A DNA stretch of 64,000 nt from SZAS-79 sp964599095 (GTDB lineage Bacteria; Pseudomonadota; Gammaproteobacteria; Burkholderiales; SG8-39): assembly GCA_964599095.1 (NCBI GenBank), contig CAZREB010000008.1:143003-207002 (forward strand), in the 5' to 3' direction. Positions 1 to 7,890 of this stretch are shown here, piece by piece. The notes under the pieces are model-generated. The model was given only the letters and a program-made list of their open reading frames with translations. It was not told the origin of the DNA and made no database searches. The position numbers and the translations under genes were made by a program. Numbering within the stretch: the first letter of the stretch is position 1; each line of letters opens with the position of its first letter.

Positions 1-214
1 GTGTCTTGAAACGGTTGTCGCTCGGGCGGTCTGCGGGCATGGCTGCGATCCTCCGGTGGGGATGGGGGGTACGTTCGTCCTGCGGAATTGATTGCGCTTT
101 TCAAGGATTGTGCCACGCATTCATTTACGCGAGAATCGGTCGCGATTCGCGTTTCGAAGCACGGGTCCGGTTCGCGGGCGCGTGCCGGCGGCAGTCTACT
201 GGCGAGGTTGGCAC

Positions 215-1486
215 ATGCATCACCCGCAGGCGGATGCGCTATTCCGCATCGAAGAGGGGAGCGGCCGCTTCCGGGTGGCGCGCACGACCTACACCGATCC
301 GGCGCTGCACGCGGCCGAGATGGAGGCGATCTTCGCCAAGTGCTGGCTGTTCGTCGGCCACGACTCCGAACTGGCGAACCCGAACGATTTCGTCACCCGC
401 CGCATCGCCGGACGCCCGGTCATCTTCGTGCGCGACCGCGAGGGAACGGTAAGGTGCCTGCTCAACGTATGCCCGCACCGCGGCGCGCAGGTGTGCCGCC
501 AGAAGAAAGGCAACGCCAAGCTGTTCAGCTGCATCTACCACGGCTGGGCGTTCGAGAGTTCCGGCCGCGTGATCAGCATCGCCGAGGCCGAGACCTATCA
601 CCCGAAGTTCAACGAGGCCGGCCTGAACGACCTGCCGCCGGTGCCGCGGTTCGAGTGCTATCGCGGGTTGTGGTTCCTCAATTTCGATCCGCAGGCGGTG
701 AGCCTGCACGACTACCTGGGGGGCGCGCGCGAGTACATCGACATCGTCATGGACCAGGCCCGGGAAGGCATGAAGGTGGTCGGCGAGATCCAGGAGTACA
801 GCGCCCGCGCCAACTGGAAGCTGCTGGCCGAGAACAGCACGGACATCCTGCACGTCACCACGCTGCACCCGACCTACCTCGACCTCGTCAAGACCAATTC
901 GGCCGGCACCATGGTGCGCGGCAAGGTGATCGGGCGCAGCATCGACCTGGGCAACGGCCACGCGGTGGTCGAGCGCGAGGCCTCGTACGGCCGGCCGATC
1001 GCGCAGTGGATCCCGCTGTGGGGCGAGGAGGCGAGGGTCGAGATCGAGGCGATCCGCGCGCGCCTGGTGGCGAGCTACGGCGAGGAGCGCGCGCACCGCA
1101 TGGCCACGCACGCCCGCAACCTGCTGATCTTCCCGAACCTCGTCATCAACGACATCATGTCGGTGACGCTGCGCACCTTCCAGCCGACTGCGGCCGACTA
1201 CATGGAAGTGAGCGTCTGGGCGATCGCCCCCGGCGAGGAGTTCGGCAGGCCGGCGCTCGCGCGGCGCCTGACCAATTTCCTCGAGTTCCTCGGCCCCGGC
1301 GGGTTCGCGACGCCCGACGACATCGAGGCGCTGGAGTCCTGCCAGCGGTCGTTCGCCGCGAGCCGCGAGGCGCCGTGGAACGACTTCTCCAAGGGGCTGG
1401 GCCGCGAGCCGGATGCCACCGACGACCTGCCGCAACGCATCTTCTGGCGGCATTGGCGGGACCGGATGATGAACAGGGCCGGCTAG
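215..1486 (+). CDS. Rieske aromatic ring-hydroxylating dioxygenase, alpha subunit
   Basis: Large catalytic subunit of a Rieske non-haem iron oxygenase, expected to dihydroxylate an aromatic ring in the cytoplasm. The protein has 423 residues, normal for the family. The Rieske [2Fe-2S] motif C-x-H-x17-C-x2-H is at C86, H88, C106 and H109. The mononuclear iron site lies in NWKLLAENSTDILHVTTLH, with likely ligands H213 and H218 and bridging D210. The open frame extends upstream to 92, but those residues look like translated spacer; ATG 215 has a weak GCGAGG upstream. The beta subunit follows 3 bp downstream. No ferredoxin or reductase gene is adjacent. The aromatic substrate cannot be told from sequence. 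Confidence 0.93.
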   Translation: MHHPQADALFRIEEGSGRFRVARTTYTDPALHAAEMEAIFAKCWLFVGHDSELANPNDFVTRRIAGRPVIFVRDREGTVRCLLNVCPHRGAQVCRQKKGNAKLFSCIYHGWAFESSGRVISIAEAETYHPKFNEAGLNDLPPVPRFECYRGLWFLNFDPQAVSLHDYLGGAREYIDIVMDQAREGMKVVGEIQEYSARANWKLLAENSTDILHVTTLHPTYLDLVKTNSAGTMVRGKVIGRSIDLGNGHAVVEREASYGRPIAQWIPLWGEEARVEIEAIRARLVASYGEERAHRMATHARNLLIFPNLVINDIMSVTLRTFQPTAADYMEVSVWAIAPGEEFGRPALARRLTNFLEFLGPGGFATPDDIEALESCQRSFAASREAPWNDFSKGLGREPDATDDLPQRIFWRHWRDRMMNRAG

Positions 1487-1489
1487 CCG

Positions 1490-1984
1490 ATGGGCCTGCT
1501 CGAATCGCTGACCCGGCCCGAGGCCGAGGATTTCCTGATCCACGAGGCCTCGCTGCTCAACGAATGGCGGCTGGAGGAGTGGCGCGCGCTGTTCACCGAC
1601 GAGTGCCGCTACCTCGTGCCGAACATGAACGGCGACCCCTACGCGCCGCCCGAATCCTCGCTCTACCTGATCGCCGACGACGGCCATCACCTGACCGAAC
1701 GGGTCAAGCGCCTGGGCAAGAAGAGCGCGCACGCCGAGTATCCGCGTTCGCGCACCCGCCGGCTGATCAGCAACGTGAGGTTCCTGGAGCGCAATGCCGG
1801 CATGGTCAAGGTCGAGAGCAGCTTCATCACCTTTCGCGCCGGCCAGGGCGTGACCGACACCTTCTTCGGCCACCACGAGCACCGCCTGGTCGAGCAGGAC
1901 GGCGCGCTGCGCATCCGCGAGAAGCGCACGATCCTGGGCATGGAAGCGCTGCGTCCGCAGGGACGCCTGTCGATCATCGTTTGA
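1490..1984 (+). CDS. Ring-hydroxylating dioxygenase, beta subunit
   Basis: Small structural subunit (164 aa) of the Rieske dioxygenase, with the SnoaL/NTF2-like fold typical of these alpha3-beta3 enzymes. Family-like features are the N-terminal stretch ending in ALFTDECRYLVPN, the central SRTRRLISNV segment and the C-terminal EKRTILGMEALRP. It starts 3 bp after the alpha subunit stop, so the two are certainly cotranscribed. It has no catalytic residues of its own in known relatives and mainly stabilises the hexamer. Confidence 0.9.
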   Translation: MGLLESLTRPEAEDFLIHEASLLNEWRLEEWRALFTDECRYLVPNMNGDPYAPPESSLYLIADDGHHLTERVKRLGKKSAHAEYPRSRTRRLISNVRFLERNAGMVKVESSFITFRAGQGVTDTFFGHHEHRLVEQDGALRIREKRTILGMEALRPQGRLSIIV

Positions 1985-1993
1985 GCACGAAGA

Positions 1994-2023
1994 GAACAGG
2001 GGAACCCATGTTCCCCCGTACCC
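1994..2023. repeat. Dispersed palindromic repeat, family A (copy 1)
   Basis: This 30-bp element in the spacer between the dioxygenase beta gene and the SDR is the reverse complement of the tandem repeats at 6675-6705 and 6715-6745, with one substitution and one missing base. Its core is GGGGAACCCATGTTCCCC. It could form a small hairpin in the transcript. Confidence 0.75.
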
Positions 2024-2042
2024 CCTCCTGAAAGGAACACCT

Positions 2043-2864
2043 ATGAAAGGGATCAGCGGCCGGGTGGCCATCGTGACCGGCGGCGCCGGCGGGATCGGCG
2101 CGGGACTCGTGCGGGCGTTTACGGCCGCGGGCGCAAAGGTCGTCTCGGCCGATGTCCTCGAAGAGCAGGGGGCGGCGCTTGCGCAGGAAGTCGGCGTCAA
2201 TTGCGCGTTCCAGCGCACCGACCTGCGCAGCGACGCGGACATCGAGGCGCTGGTCGCGTTCGCAGTCGGGAAATTCGGCGGCATCGATTTCCTCGTCAAC
2301 TCGGCCTGCACCTACGCGGACAAGGGCGCCGAAGCCGACCGCGCCGGGTGGATGACCGGCTTCGACATCAACCTGTTCGGCGGCATCGTCCTGATGCAGA
2401 AGGCGCTGCCTTACCTGTCCAAGTCCTCGTGGCCTTGCATCGTCAATTTCAGCAGCGAGGCGGCGCACGTCGGGCTGCCTTCGCGCTGGGTCTACCCGGC
2501 CACCAAGGCGGCGATCGAGCAGGTGACGCGCAGCCAGGCGATGGACCTCGCGGTGCACGGTATCCGCGTCAACGCGGTGATGCCGGGATGGACCGCCAAG
2601 CCCTGGCAGGCGGTCGCGCCCAAGGAGACGCAGGAGCAATATGCCTACTGGGGCAAGCGCCTGCACATGCTCGGTCGCGTCGGGCGCATGGAAGAAGTGA
2701 CCGACGCGGTGCTGTTCCTGTGCTCGGAACACGCCGGGTTCATGACCGGAAGCTGCCTGCGGGTCGACGGCGGCCACAGCGCCATGGGACCGCAGGGGCG
2801 CGATGTGGTACTGCCGACCACCCTGCGAAAAGGGACGGCGGCGGCGCAGCCGAAGGAGGCATGA
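2043..2864 (+). CDS. SDR-family oxidoreductase (possible dihydrodiol dehydrogenase)
   Basis: Classical short-chain dehydrogenase/reductase of 273 aa that uses NAD(P). The cofactor motif TGGAGGIG is at residues 12-19. The catalytic Tyr and Lys are Y151 and K155 (YPATK), with a serine at about 138 in NFSSEAAH. The usual NNAG motif is changed to NSAC. Because it follows the dioxygenase subunits by 58 bp, oxidation of the cis-dihydrodiol product is a reasonable inference, but SDR sequence alone does not fix the substrate. A family A repeat lies just upstream of the start. Confidence 0.85.
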   Translation: MKGISGRVAIVTGGAGGIGAGLVRAFTAAGAKVVSADVLEEQGAALAQEVGVNCAFQRTDLRSDADIEALVAFAVGKFGGIDFLVNSACTYADKGAEADRAGWMTGFDINLFGGIVLMQKALPYLSKSSWPCIVNFSSEAAHVGLPSRWVYPATKAAIEQVTRSQAMDLAVHGIRVNAVMPGWTAKPWQAVAPKETQEQYAYWGKRLHMLGRVGRMEEVTDAVLFLCSEHAGFMTGSCLRVDGGHSAMGPQGRDVVLPTTLRKGTAAAQPKEA

Positions 2865-2868
2865 TCGA

Positions 2869-2933
2869 ATTTGCAGTTGAATGAATCTCGTGCCCGAAAG
2901 AGTCTTGGTTTTATTTGCAGTTAATCGAATCTC
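2869..2933. repeat. Pair of imperfect 21-bp direct repeats
   Basis: Two copies at 2869-2889 and 2913-2933 match at 18 of 21 positions; both begin ATTTGCAGTT and end GAATCTC, 44 bp apart. The second copy runs into the left arm of the hairpin at 2930-2999. Together they form an AT-richer, non-coding 187-bp spacer between the SDR and the Bug gene. Confidence 0.7.
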
Positions 2934-2999
2934 ATGAGTTTGCGTAGCTTGATCGTTTGCGCGAACGCGCAAACGAAGAAACTACGCAAACTCATGAGA
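2930..2999. repeat. 70-bp two-stem inverted repeat
   Basis: The outer arms 2930-2947 and 2982-2999 are perfect 18-bp inverted repeats (TCTCATGAGTTTGCGTAG and its complement). An inner stem pairs 2953-2962 with 2967-2976 (TCGTTTGCGC/GCGCAAACGA) around a GAAC loop. The two stems are separated by 5-nt internal loops. No T-run follows, so it is not a typical intrinsic terminator. It resembles a REP-like or miniature mobile element, or a strong transcript-processing hairpin between the two genes. Confidence 0.85.
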
Positions 3000-3051
3000 C
3001 CTGATTTTCACAACGAAGAGCGGTGCCTCTATCGCCGCCAGGAGGGTTGAC

Positions 3052-4166
3052 ATGTCTATGGTTCGCTTTTTCGCCGCACTTTGTTTTTCTTTCGCAACAT
3101 CCGCGGTCTTCGCCCAAGCCTTCCCCTCGAAACCGGTCACGATGATCGTGCCTTTCCCNNNNNNNNNNNNNNNNNNNNNNNNNNNNNNNNNNNNNNNNNN
3201 NNNNNNNNNNNNNNNNNNNNNNNNNNNNNNNNNNNNNNNNNNNNNNNNNNNNNNNNNNCGGTCTTCGCCCAAGCCTTCCCCTCGAAACCGGTCACGATGA
3301 TCGTGCCTTTCCCGCCCGGCGGATCGGTCGATGCGGTGGCGCGGCAGGTGGGCACAGGCCTGGCCAAGTACCTCGGCCAGGGCGTCGTGGTCGAGAACAA
3401 GGTCGGCGCCGGCGGCACGATCGGCTCGGGCTACGTGGCCAAGGCGCCGCCGGACGGCTACACGATCCTGCTAGGCACGACGAGCGCGCTGGCGGTGTCG
3501 CCCGCGACCTACAAGAACGTGCCCTACGACCCGCTGACGTCGTTCGTCCCGATCATCGAGGTCACGCGCGGCCCGTTCGTGCTTTCGGTCAAGAACTCGC
3601 TGCCGGTCAATAACGTGAAGGAGCTCGTGGAACTCGCCAAGGCGAACCCGGGCAAGCTGAATTCCGGCTCGGCCGGTCAGGGGAGCGTGCATCACCTCGC
3701 GCTCGAGCTGTTCAAGCAGGTGGCGGGGATCAACATCGTGCACGTGCCCTACAAGGGCGGTGCCCCGGCGTGGACCGCGGTGATCGCCGGCGACATCGAC
3801 ATGCTTTTCGACAGCATGCCCGGGCCGTACATGTTCCAGGGCCGCGCCAAGCCGCTCGCGGTGGCCGGGCCGCAGCGGCTGCCCGGGCTGCCGAACGTGC
3901 CGACCTTCGCCGAGCAGGGCTTCCCCGGCGTCGAGACGGTGTTCTTCTGGGCGATGCTCGCGCCGGCCGGCACGCCCGCCGACGTTGTCGCCAAGCTGAA
4001 CTCCGCACTGGGGCAGGCCTTGCGCGACCCGGGCGTGCGCGCCGAATTCGGCAAGCAAAGCATGGAGACCTCGCCGGGCACGCAGGAGGAGATCGCGCGC
4101 TTCATGGCAGCCGAGATCCCGCGCTGGAAGCAGGTAGTCCAAAAGGCCGGGCTCAGGCCGGACTAG
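3052..4166 (+). CDS. Bug/TctC-type solute-binding protein, interrupted by assembly gap
   Basis: Periplasmic tripartite-tricarboxylate-type binding protein with signal peptide MSMVRFFAALCFSFATSAVFA and the loop PFPPGGSVD. As printed it is broken by 100 Ns (3159-3258). The 55 bp before the gap (3104-3158) are identical to the 55 bp after it (3259-3313), so the real gene is continuous. Removing the gap and one copy gives a 319-aa protein in a single frame, the normal family length. It follows the dioxygenase and SDR genes and probably binds a related acid. I consider the gene intact in the organism. Confidence 0.9.
3159..3258. other. Scaffold gap of exactly 100 N with overlapping flanks
   Basis: The round length of 100 is a placeholder. 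The exact 55-bp duplication on either side is what two contigs ending in a shared k-mer look like when a scaffolder fails to merge them. The true distance is therefore most likely minus 55 bp, with no sequence missing. Confidence 0.9.
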
Positions 4167-4254
4167 GCGGCGGGCGGTCGTGTGGGCCTCCGCGCGTCAA
4201 GGACGCGCGGACGGCGATGGTGTAGGCTCGCGCGGAAAAATAACGAGTGAGCCC

Positions 4255-4803
4255 ATGAAGTTTTCCGCCAGCACCCTCAGTCTCGAATATCGCCTCGCCT
4301 ACCGGTTCTCCATGCTCGCGGCGCAGGTCACGCGATGCACGAGCGACCTTTACCGAAAGCACGGCCTTTCGGTCGGCGGGTGGAGGACGCTCTCGATCAT
4401 CGGCCGGTACGAGCCGATCCACCCGAGCGGCATCGCCGCGCGCACCAGCGTCGACGCCGACAAGGTGACGCGCGCGGTCGACCGGCTGGTGGCCAACGGG
4501 CTGGTAGCGCGCAAGACCGACCCGCGCGATCGCCGCCGCATCGTCATCACGCTCACCGCGCGCGGGCGGCGCGTTTACGGCGAGATCGACCGGGTGCGGC
4601 GCATTGCCGAAGAGAAACTCCAGAGCGTGCTTACGCAGGACGAGGTTGCGCGGTTCTATGCCGCGCTCGGCAAGCTCGAGGCGCAGGCGATGCGCATCTT
4701 CCCGACCCGGGGGTCGTGGCGCGCCCTCCTGGACGGCGCGAAGGGTACAAGGACCGCCGGGCCTGCGCGCGCCGGGCGCCGCAAGGCCGCTGCCGCCCGA
4801 TGA
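4255..4803 (+). CDS. MarR-family transcriptional regulator
   Basis: Winged-helix DNA-binding repressor of 182 aa. The MarR core covers about residues 15-150, with the recognition region around SGIAARTSVDADKVTRAVDRL and the wing KTDPRDRRRIVITLTARG. The open frame reaches back to 4180, but ATG 4255 gives the normal family start. The C-terminus is an Arg/Lys/Ala-rich tail beyond the domain. Its stop overlaps the start of the next gene (ATGA), so it is cotranscribed with the dehydrogenase, which it may regulate. Confidence 0.88.
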   Translation: MKFSASTLSLEYRLAYRFSMLAAQVTRCTSDLYRKHGLSVGGWRTLSIIGRYEPIHPSGIAARTSVDADKVTRAVDRLVANGLVARKTDPRDRRRIVITLTARGRRVYGEIDRVRRIAEEKLQSVLTQDEVARFYAALGKLEAQAMRIFPTRGSWRALLDGAKGTRTAGPARAGRRKAAAAR

Positions 4804-5645
4804 AGACCGTGCTGGTCACCGGTGCGTCCGGCGATGTCGGGACGCACCTGCGGCGCGAGCTGGCCGGGCGCTACAAGTTGCGCCTGTCGGACCTGCGGCC
4901 GCTCAGGGACAAGGCGAAGTCGGAGACATTTGCAAAAGCCGATATTTCGCGGATGGCCGATGCGTTGCGGATCACCAAGGGCGTGGACGCGGTCGTGCAC
5001 CTCGGCGGCTACTCGGTGGAAGGCCCGTGGGAGGCCATCCTGCAGGCCAACATCGTCGGCTGCTACAACATGTTCGAGGCGGCGCGCCGGAACGGCGTGA
5101 AGCGCTTCCTGTTCGCCACCAGCAACCATGCGGTGGGTTTCTACCCGCGCACCCGGAAGATCGACCACACGGTCTACATCAAGCCCGACGGCCGCTATGG
5201 CGTGTCGAAAGTCTTCGGCGAGGCGCTCGGCAGCCTCTATGCGGACAAGTACGGCATGGAGGTCTTCCTGATGCGCATCGGCAACGTGAACGCCAGGCCG
5301 ATCGACAAGCGCAGGCTGTCGATCGTCTTCACGCCGCGCGACCTCGCGCAACTGGTGTCGATCGGCATCGACCGCCCGGGGATCCGGTTCGAGATCGTCT
5401 ACGGCGTCTCGGGCAATACGCGCTCGTGGTACGACAATTCGAACGCCTACCGCCTGGGCTACAGGCCGCAGGACGACAGCGAGGCGTATGCCGCGGAAAT
5501 CCTCGCGCGCAACGAAAAGGAGCACCCGGTCGGCGCGCTTTACCAGGGCGGCGCCTTCACTCACGTCGAGTCGGTGCCGAACCCCGCGCCGCTGCCGGGC
5601 AAGGCGGCGAAGAGGAAAGTGGCGAAGAAGAAGGCAAGAAATTAG
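4800..5645 (+). CDS. NAD-dependent epimerase/dehydratase family protein, uronate-dehydrogenase-like
   Basis: Extended SDR of 281 aa. The Rossmann motif TGASGDVG is at residues 7-14 and the catalytic pair in YGVSK is Y133 and K137. Segments such as VVHLGGYSVEGPWE, ATSNHAVGFYPRT and SWYDNSNAYRLGYRP resemble uronate dehydrogenases, which oxidise galacturonate or glucuronate to aldarolactones. The protein ends in a Lys-rich tail (KRKVAKKKARN) not typical of that family. ATG 4800 overlaps the MarR stop by 4 bp. Repeat family B begins right after its stop codon. The exact sugar acid substrate is an inference. Confidence 0.82.
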   Translation: MKTVLVTGASGDVGTHLRRELAGRYKLRLSDLRPLRDKAKSETFAKADISRMADALRITKGVDAVVHLGGYSVEGPWEAILQANIVGCYNMFEAARRNGVKRFLFATSNHAVGFYPRTRKIDHTVYIKPDGRYGVSKVFGEALGSLYADKYGMEVFLMRIGNVNARPIDKRRLSIVFTPRDLAQLVSIGIDRPGIRFEIVYGVSGNTRSWYDNSNAYRLGYRPQDDSEAYAAEILARNEKEHPVGALYQGGAFTHVESVPNPAPLPGKAAKRKVAKKKARN

Positions 5646-5660
5646 AGGGGCCAAAATTTG

Positions 5661-5782
5661 AGGGGCCAGGCTCGATTTTTCCTTGAGCCCTTGGATTCGC
5701 GACCGCCGACGCGAAAAATCGAACCTGGCCCCTATTTAACGAGGGCCTCAAGGAAAAATCGAGCCTGGCCCCTATTTAACGA
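5661..5782. repeat. Repeat cluster, family B (one inverted and two direct copies)
   Basis: Copies at 5713-5742 and 5753-5782 are 30 bp long, 40 bp apart and differ at one base; both contain GAAAAATCGA and CCTGGCCCCTATTTAACGA. An inverted copy at 5661-5681 is the exact complement of 5753-5773. The inverted pair can fold into a long hairpin with a T-run (GATTTTTCC) and lies between convergent genes, so it may act as a bidirectional terminator. The TAA stop of the alpha/beta hydrolase (5776-5778 on the minus strand) lies inside the last copy. Confidence 0.85.
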
Positions 5783-6600
5783 AGGGCGGCGGCGAAGCTC
5801 TCGAGCAGCGCGTTCACCTTGGCCGGCGCCTCGACCTGGGGGAAATGGCCGACGCCCGGGACGATCTCGATGCGTGCGCCGGGCGCCCGCGACTTCACGA
5901 GGTCGAGCCACGGCGAGCTCTGGTTCTGCGACAGGGACACCCGGATCCGCTCGGCGTTCATGGTGGTGCTCTGGATGACCATCAGCGGCACGCGCACCGC
6001 GGCGAGCGCGGCTTCCATGCGCCGCGCATCCCATCCCACCATGCGCGGGAACAGGGTGCCGCCGATTTCGGAGCGCAATTGCAGCGCCCGCTCCAGGATC
6101 GAGGCCTTCAGTTTCGGGTCGCTCGACACGACGAACATCTCGTCGAAGAGGCGGCGCGCGAAAACGCCGTAGCCGGTGGCCCGCAACTGCTCGTTCATGA
6201 CCCGCTCGGCCACCACCGGGTCGCCGAACCCCAGGCGGCTGCCGTCGATCAGCACGATCCCGGCCGCCCGCTCCGGCGCGTAGAGGTAGGCCTGCAGCAC
6301 GGCGCGGCAGCCCATGCTGTGGCCGACCAGGATCGCCGGCGGGAACTTGAGCTCGCCCAGCAGGGCGGCGACGTCGGTGCCGTAGGTTTCGATCGAGCAG
6401 TCGCGCGAATCGCCCGGCGTATCGCCATGGCCGCGCAGGTCGCAGGCCACGACCGAGTTCGTTGCCTTGAAGTGGTCGAGCTGCGCCTGCCAGTCTTCGT
6501 GCGTGCAGGCAAACCCGTGGACGAACACGATCGGCGGATTTCCCTGGCCTGCGAGTACATAGTGCATTCGACCGCTGCCCCTTGAGGTACTTGCGGCCAT
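5776..6600 (-). CDS. Alpha/beta-fold hydrolase
   Basis: Cytoplasmic hydrolase of 274 aa, a likely esterase or C-C bond hydrolase. The oxyanion region is FVHGFACTHEDW, the nucleophile is S95 in GHSMG, and the catalytic His lies in GVGHFPQVEAP near residue 251. The acidic triad member is not obvious at the usual place (VPLMVIQSTTMNAERIR). ATG 6600 has a GAAGG ribosome binding site at 6 bp; the open frame extends 14 residues further but without support. The stop codon and last residue are supplied by repeat family B. No operon partner is evident. Confidence 0.82.
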   Translation of the reverse strand: MAASTSRGSGRMHYVLAGQGNPPIVFVHGFACTHEDWQAQLDHFKATNSVVACDLRGHGDTPGDSRDCSIETYGTDVAALLGELKFPPAILVGHSMGCRAVLQAYLYAPERAAGIVLIDGSRLGFGDPVVAERVMNEQLRATGYGVFARRLFDEMFVVSSDPKLKASILERALQLRSEIGGTLFPRMVGWDARRMEAALAAVRVPLMVIQSTTMNAERIRVSLSQNQSSPWLDLVKSRAPGARIEIVPGVGHFPQVEAPAKVNALLESFAAALR

Positions 6601-6674
6601 ATTACGCCTTCGACGCGGATTGGACCCGCCGTCCCTGGCCACGCAGGACCGATCGGGGCCGATCGGGCCAGGAG

Positions 6675-6745
6675 GGGTAACGGGGGAACCTGGGTTCCCC
6701 TGTTCATGTCGAGAGGGTAACGGGGGAACCTGGGTTCCCCTGTTC
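6675..6745. repeat. Tandem palindromic repeat, family A (copies 2 and 3)
   Basis: Two identical 31-bp units at 6675-6705 and 6715-6745, with a period of exactly 40 bp. Each carries the perfect stem GGGGAACC-TG-GGTTCCCC. They fill the spacer between the DUF4340 gene stop (6754) and the hydrolase start (6600), both minus strand. A third, inverted copy is at 1994-2023. Each unit can fold into an 8-bp hairpin. Confidence 0.88.
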
Positions 6746-6753
6746 CGGGAGAT

Positions 6754-7890
6754 TTACTTCTTCTTGTCGTCCGGCTTCTTCTGCTCGAGCAGTTCGGCGC
6801 GCTTCTTCAGCGTGTCGGCGAGCTTCTTCGACTGGACGACGAGCACGTAGTCCTTGAGCGTCTTCTCGCGCGCGACCCGCTCTTCGAGCTTCTTCGTCTC
6901 TTCGGCGAAGGCTTTCTCGCGCTTTTCCTTGTCTTCGGGCTTTTCGTCCTTGGGCGGCGCGGAGGCGGTGCGCTTGGGCGTGCCTTCCACCTCGACCTTG
7001 ACGAAAGTCCTGTCCTTGTCGGTCTTGCCGATCCGCAGCGTGTAGGCGAGGTCGTCGAACGTGGTCGCGGTGACCACTGTCGGCTTGTCGAGGCCGGTGT
7101 CGGCGCCGTCGGCCGCGAGGTCTTCGATCTCGACCTTGTTCAGGCTGTAGGAAGCGGCGTTGGCGCGCGAGATGTCGAGCTTCTGGCCCGGCGCGGCGCG
7201 ATCGAGCTTCCAGTCGATGCCGTCGGTCACGCGCTCGATCCTGTAGCCGTCGCTGCCTTCGGCCGGCTTGACCTCGAGCACCTTGACCTTCTCGATCGCG
7301 AAGCCTTCCTTCGAGACCCAGTCGCCGGTGGCGGCGGTCGCGACGCGCAGCGGGTCGGAGACGATGTACACCTGCTTCGGGTCCGAAGGCAGCATCACGA
7401 AGCGGCCGTCGCCGGGCGCTTTCGACGCGTCGCCCTCGGGCTCCTTCTTGAAGTACTTTTTGCCGACCAGCAATTCGGCGAGCACCTTGCCGTCGGCTGC
7501 CTTGAAAGTGACAATCGTGGCGGCGCCTTCCTTGCCGGCCTCGGCGAGGTTGAGGCGCGGGCGGTCCTTCTCGCCCACCGGCTCGACCTGGCCGGCCTTC
7601 AGCTCGATCGACTTGACGACGAGATCGGTGACCTTGTCGAGGTCGGCTGCGAAGCCGTTCTTCTCGGCGATCGTCCAGCGGTTGTCCTTCTTCACCAGCG
7701 TGAGCGACTGCTTGGGCTCGCGGATCGCGATGCTGGCGACTTCGCTCGCCTTGAGGCCCTTGAGCAGCGGCTGGCCGAGCTGGGAGGTGACTGCGGGCTT
7801 GGCGGTCTCGCCCTGCCGGAAGACGAGCAGCGCGGCGCCGCCGATGACGACCAGGAGGATGCCGAGGATCGCGACGAGTTGCTTGTTCAT
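6754..7890 (-). CDS. DUF4340 domain-containing protein
   Basis: Protein of 378 aa with one N-terminal membrane anchor (about residues 5-25, AILGILLVVIGGAALLVF), a periplasm-facing DUF4340 region, and a highly charged Lys/Glu tail that reads as coiled coil (KDEKPEDKEKREKAFAEETKKLEERV). DUF4340 proteins commonly accompany GldG-type ABC exporters. Its start overlaps the upstream gldG-like gene by 4 bp, so it is the last gene of this four-gene minus-strand operon. Its biochemical role is unknown. Confidence 0.82.
   Translation of the reverse strand: MNKQLVAILGILLVVIGGAALLVFRQGETAKPAVTSQLGQPLLKGLKASEVASIAIREPKQSLTLVKKDNRWTIAEKNGFAADLDKVTDLVVKSIELKAGQVEPVGEKDRPRLNLAEAGKEGAATIVTFKAADGKVLAELLVGKKYFKKEPEGDASKAPGDGRFVMLPSDPKQVYIVSDPLRVATAATGDWVSKEGFAIEKVKVLEVKPAEGSDGYRIERVTDGIDWKLDRAAPGQKLDISRANAASYSLNKVEIEDLAADGADTGLDKPTVVTATTFDDLAYTLRIGKTDKDRTFVKVEVEGTPKRTASAPPKDEKPEDKEKREKAFAEETKKLEERVAREKTLKDYVLVVQSKKLADTLKKRAELLEQKKPDDKKK

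Noticed and set aside
92..214. N-terminal extension of the Rieske alpha subunit
   Set aside because: These 41 codons show no family similarity; ATG 215 gives a standard length protein.
3081..3313. Tandem duplication or frameshift in the first Bug gene
   Set aside because: The identical 55 bp flank exactly 100 Ns, so an assembly artefact explains both the duplication and the broken frame.
6675..6745. CRISPR array
   Set aside because: Only two repeats with a 9-bp spacer and a strong internal palindrome; there are no cas genes in the window.
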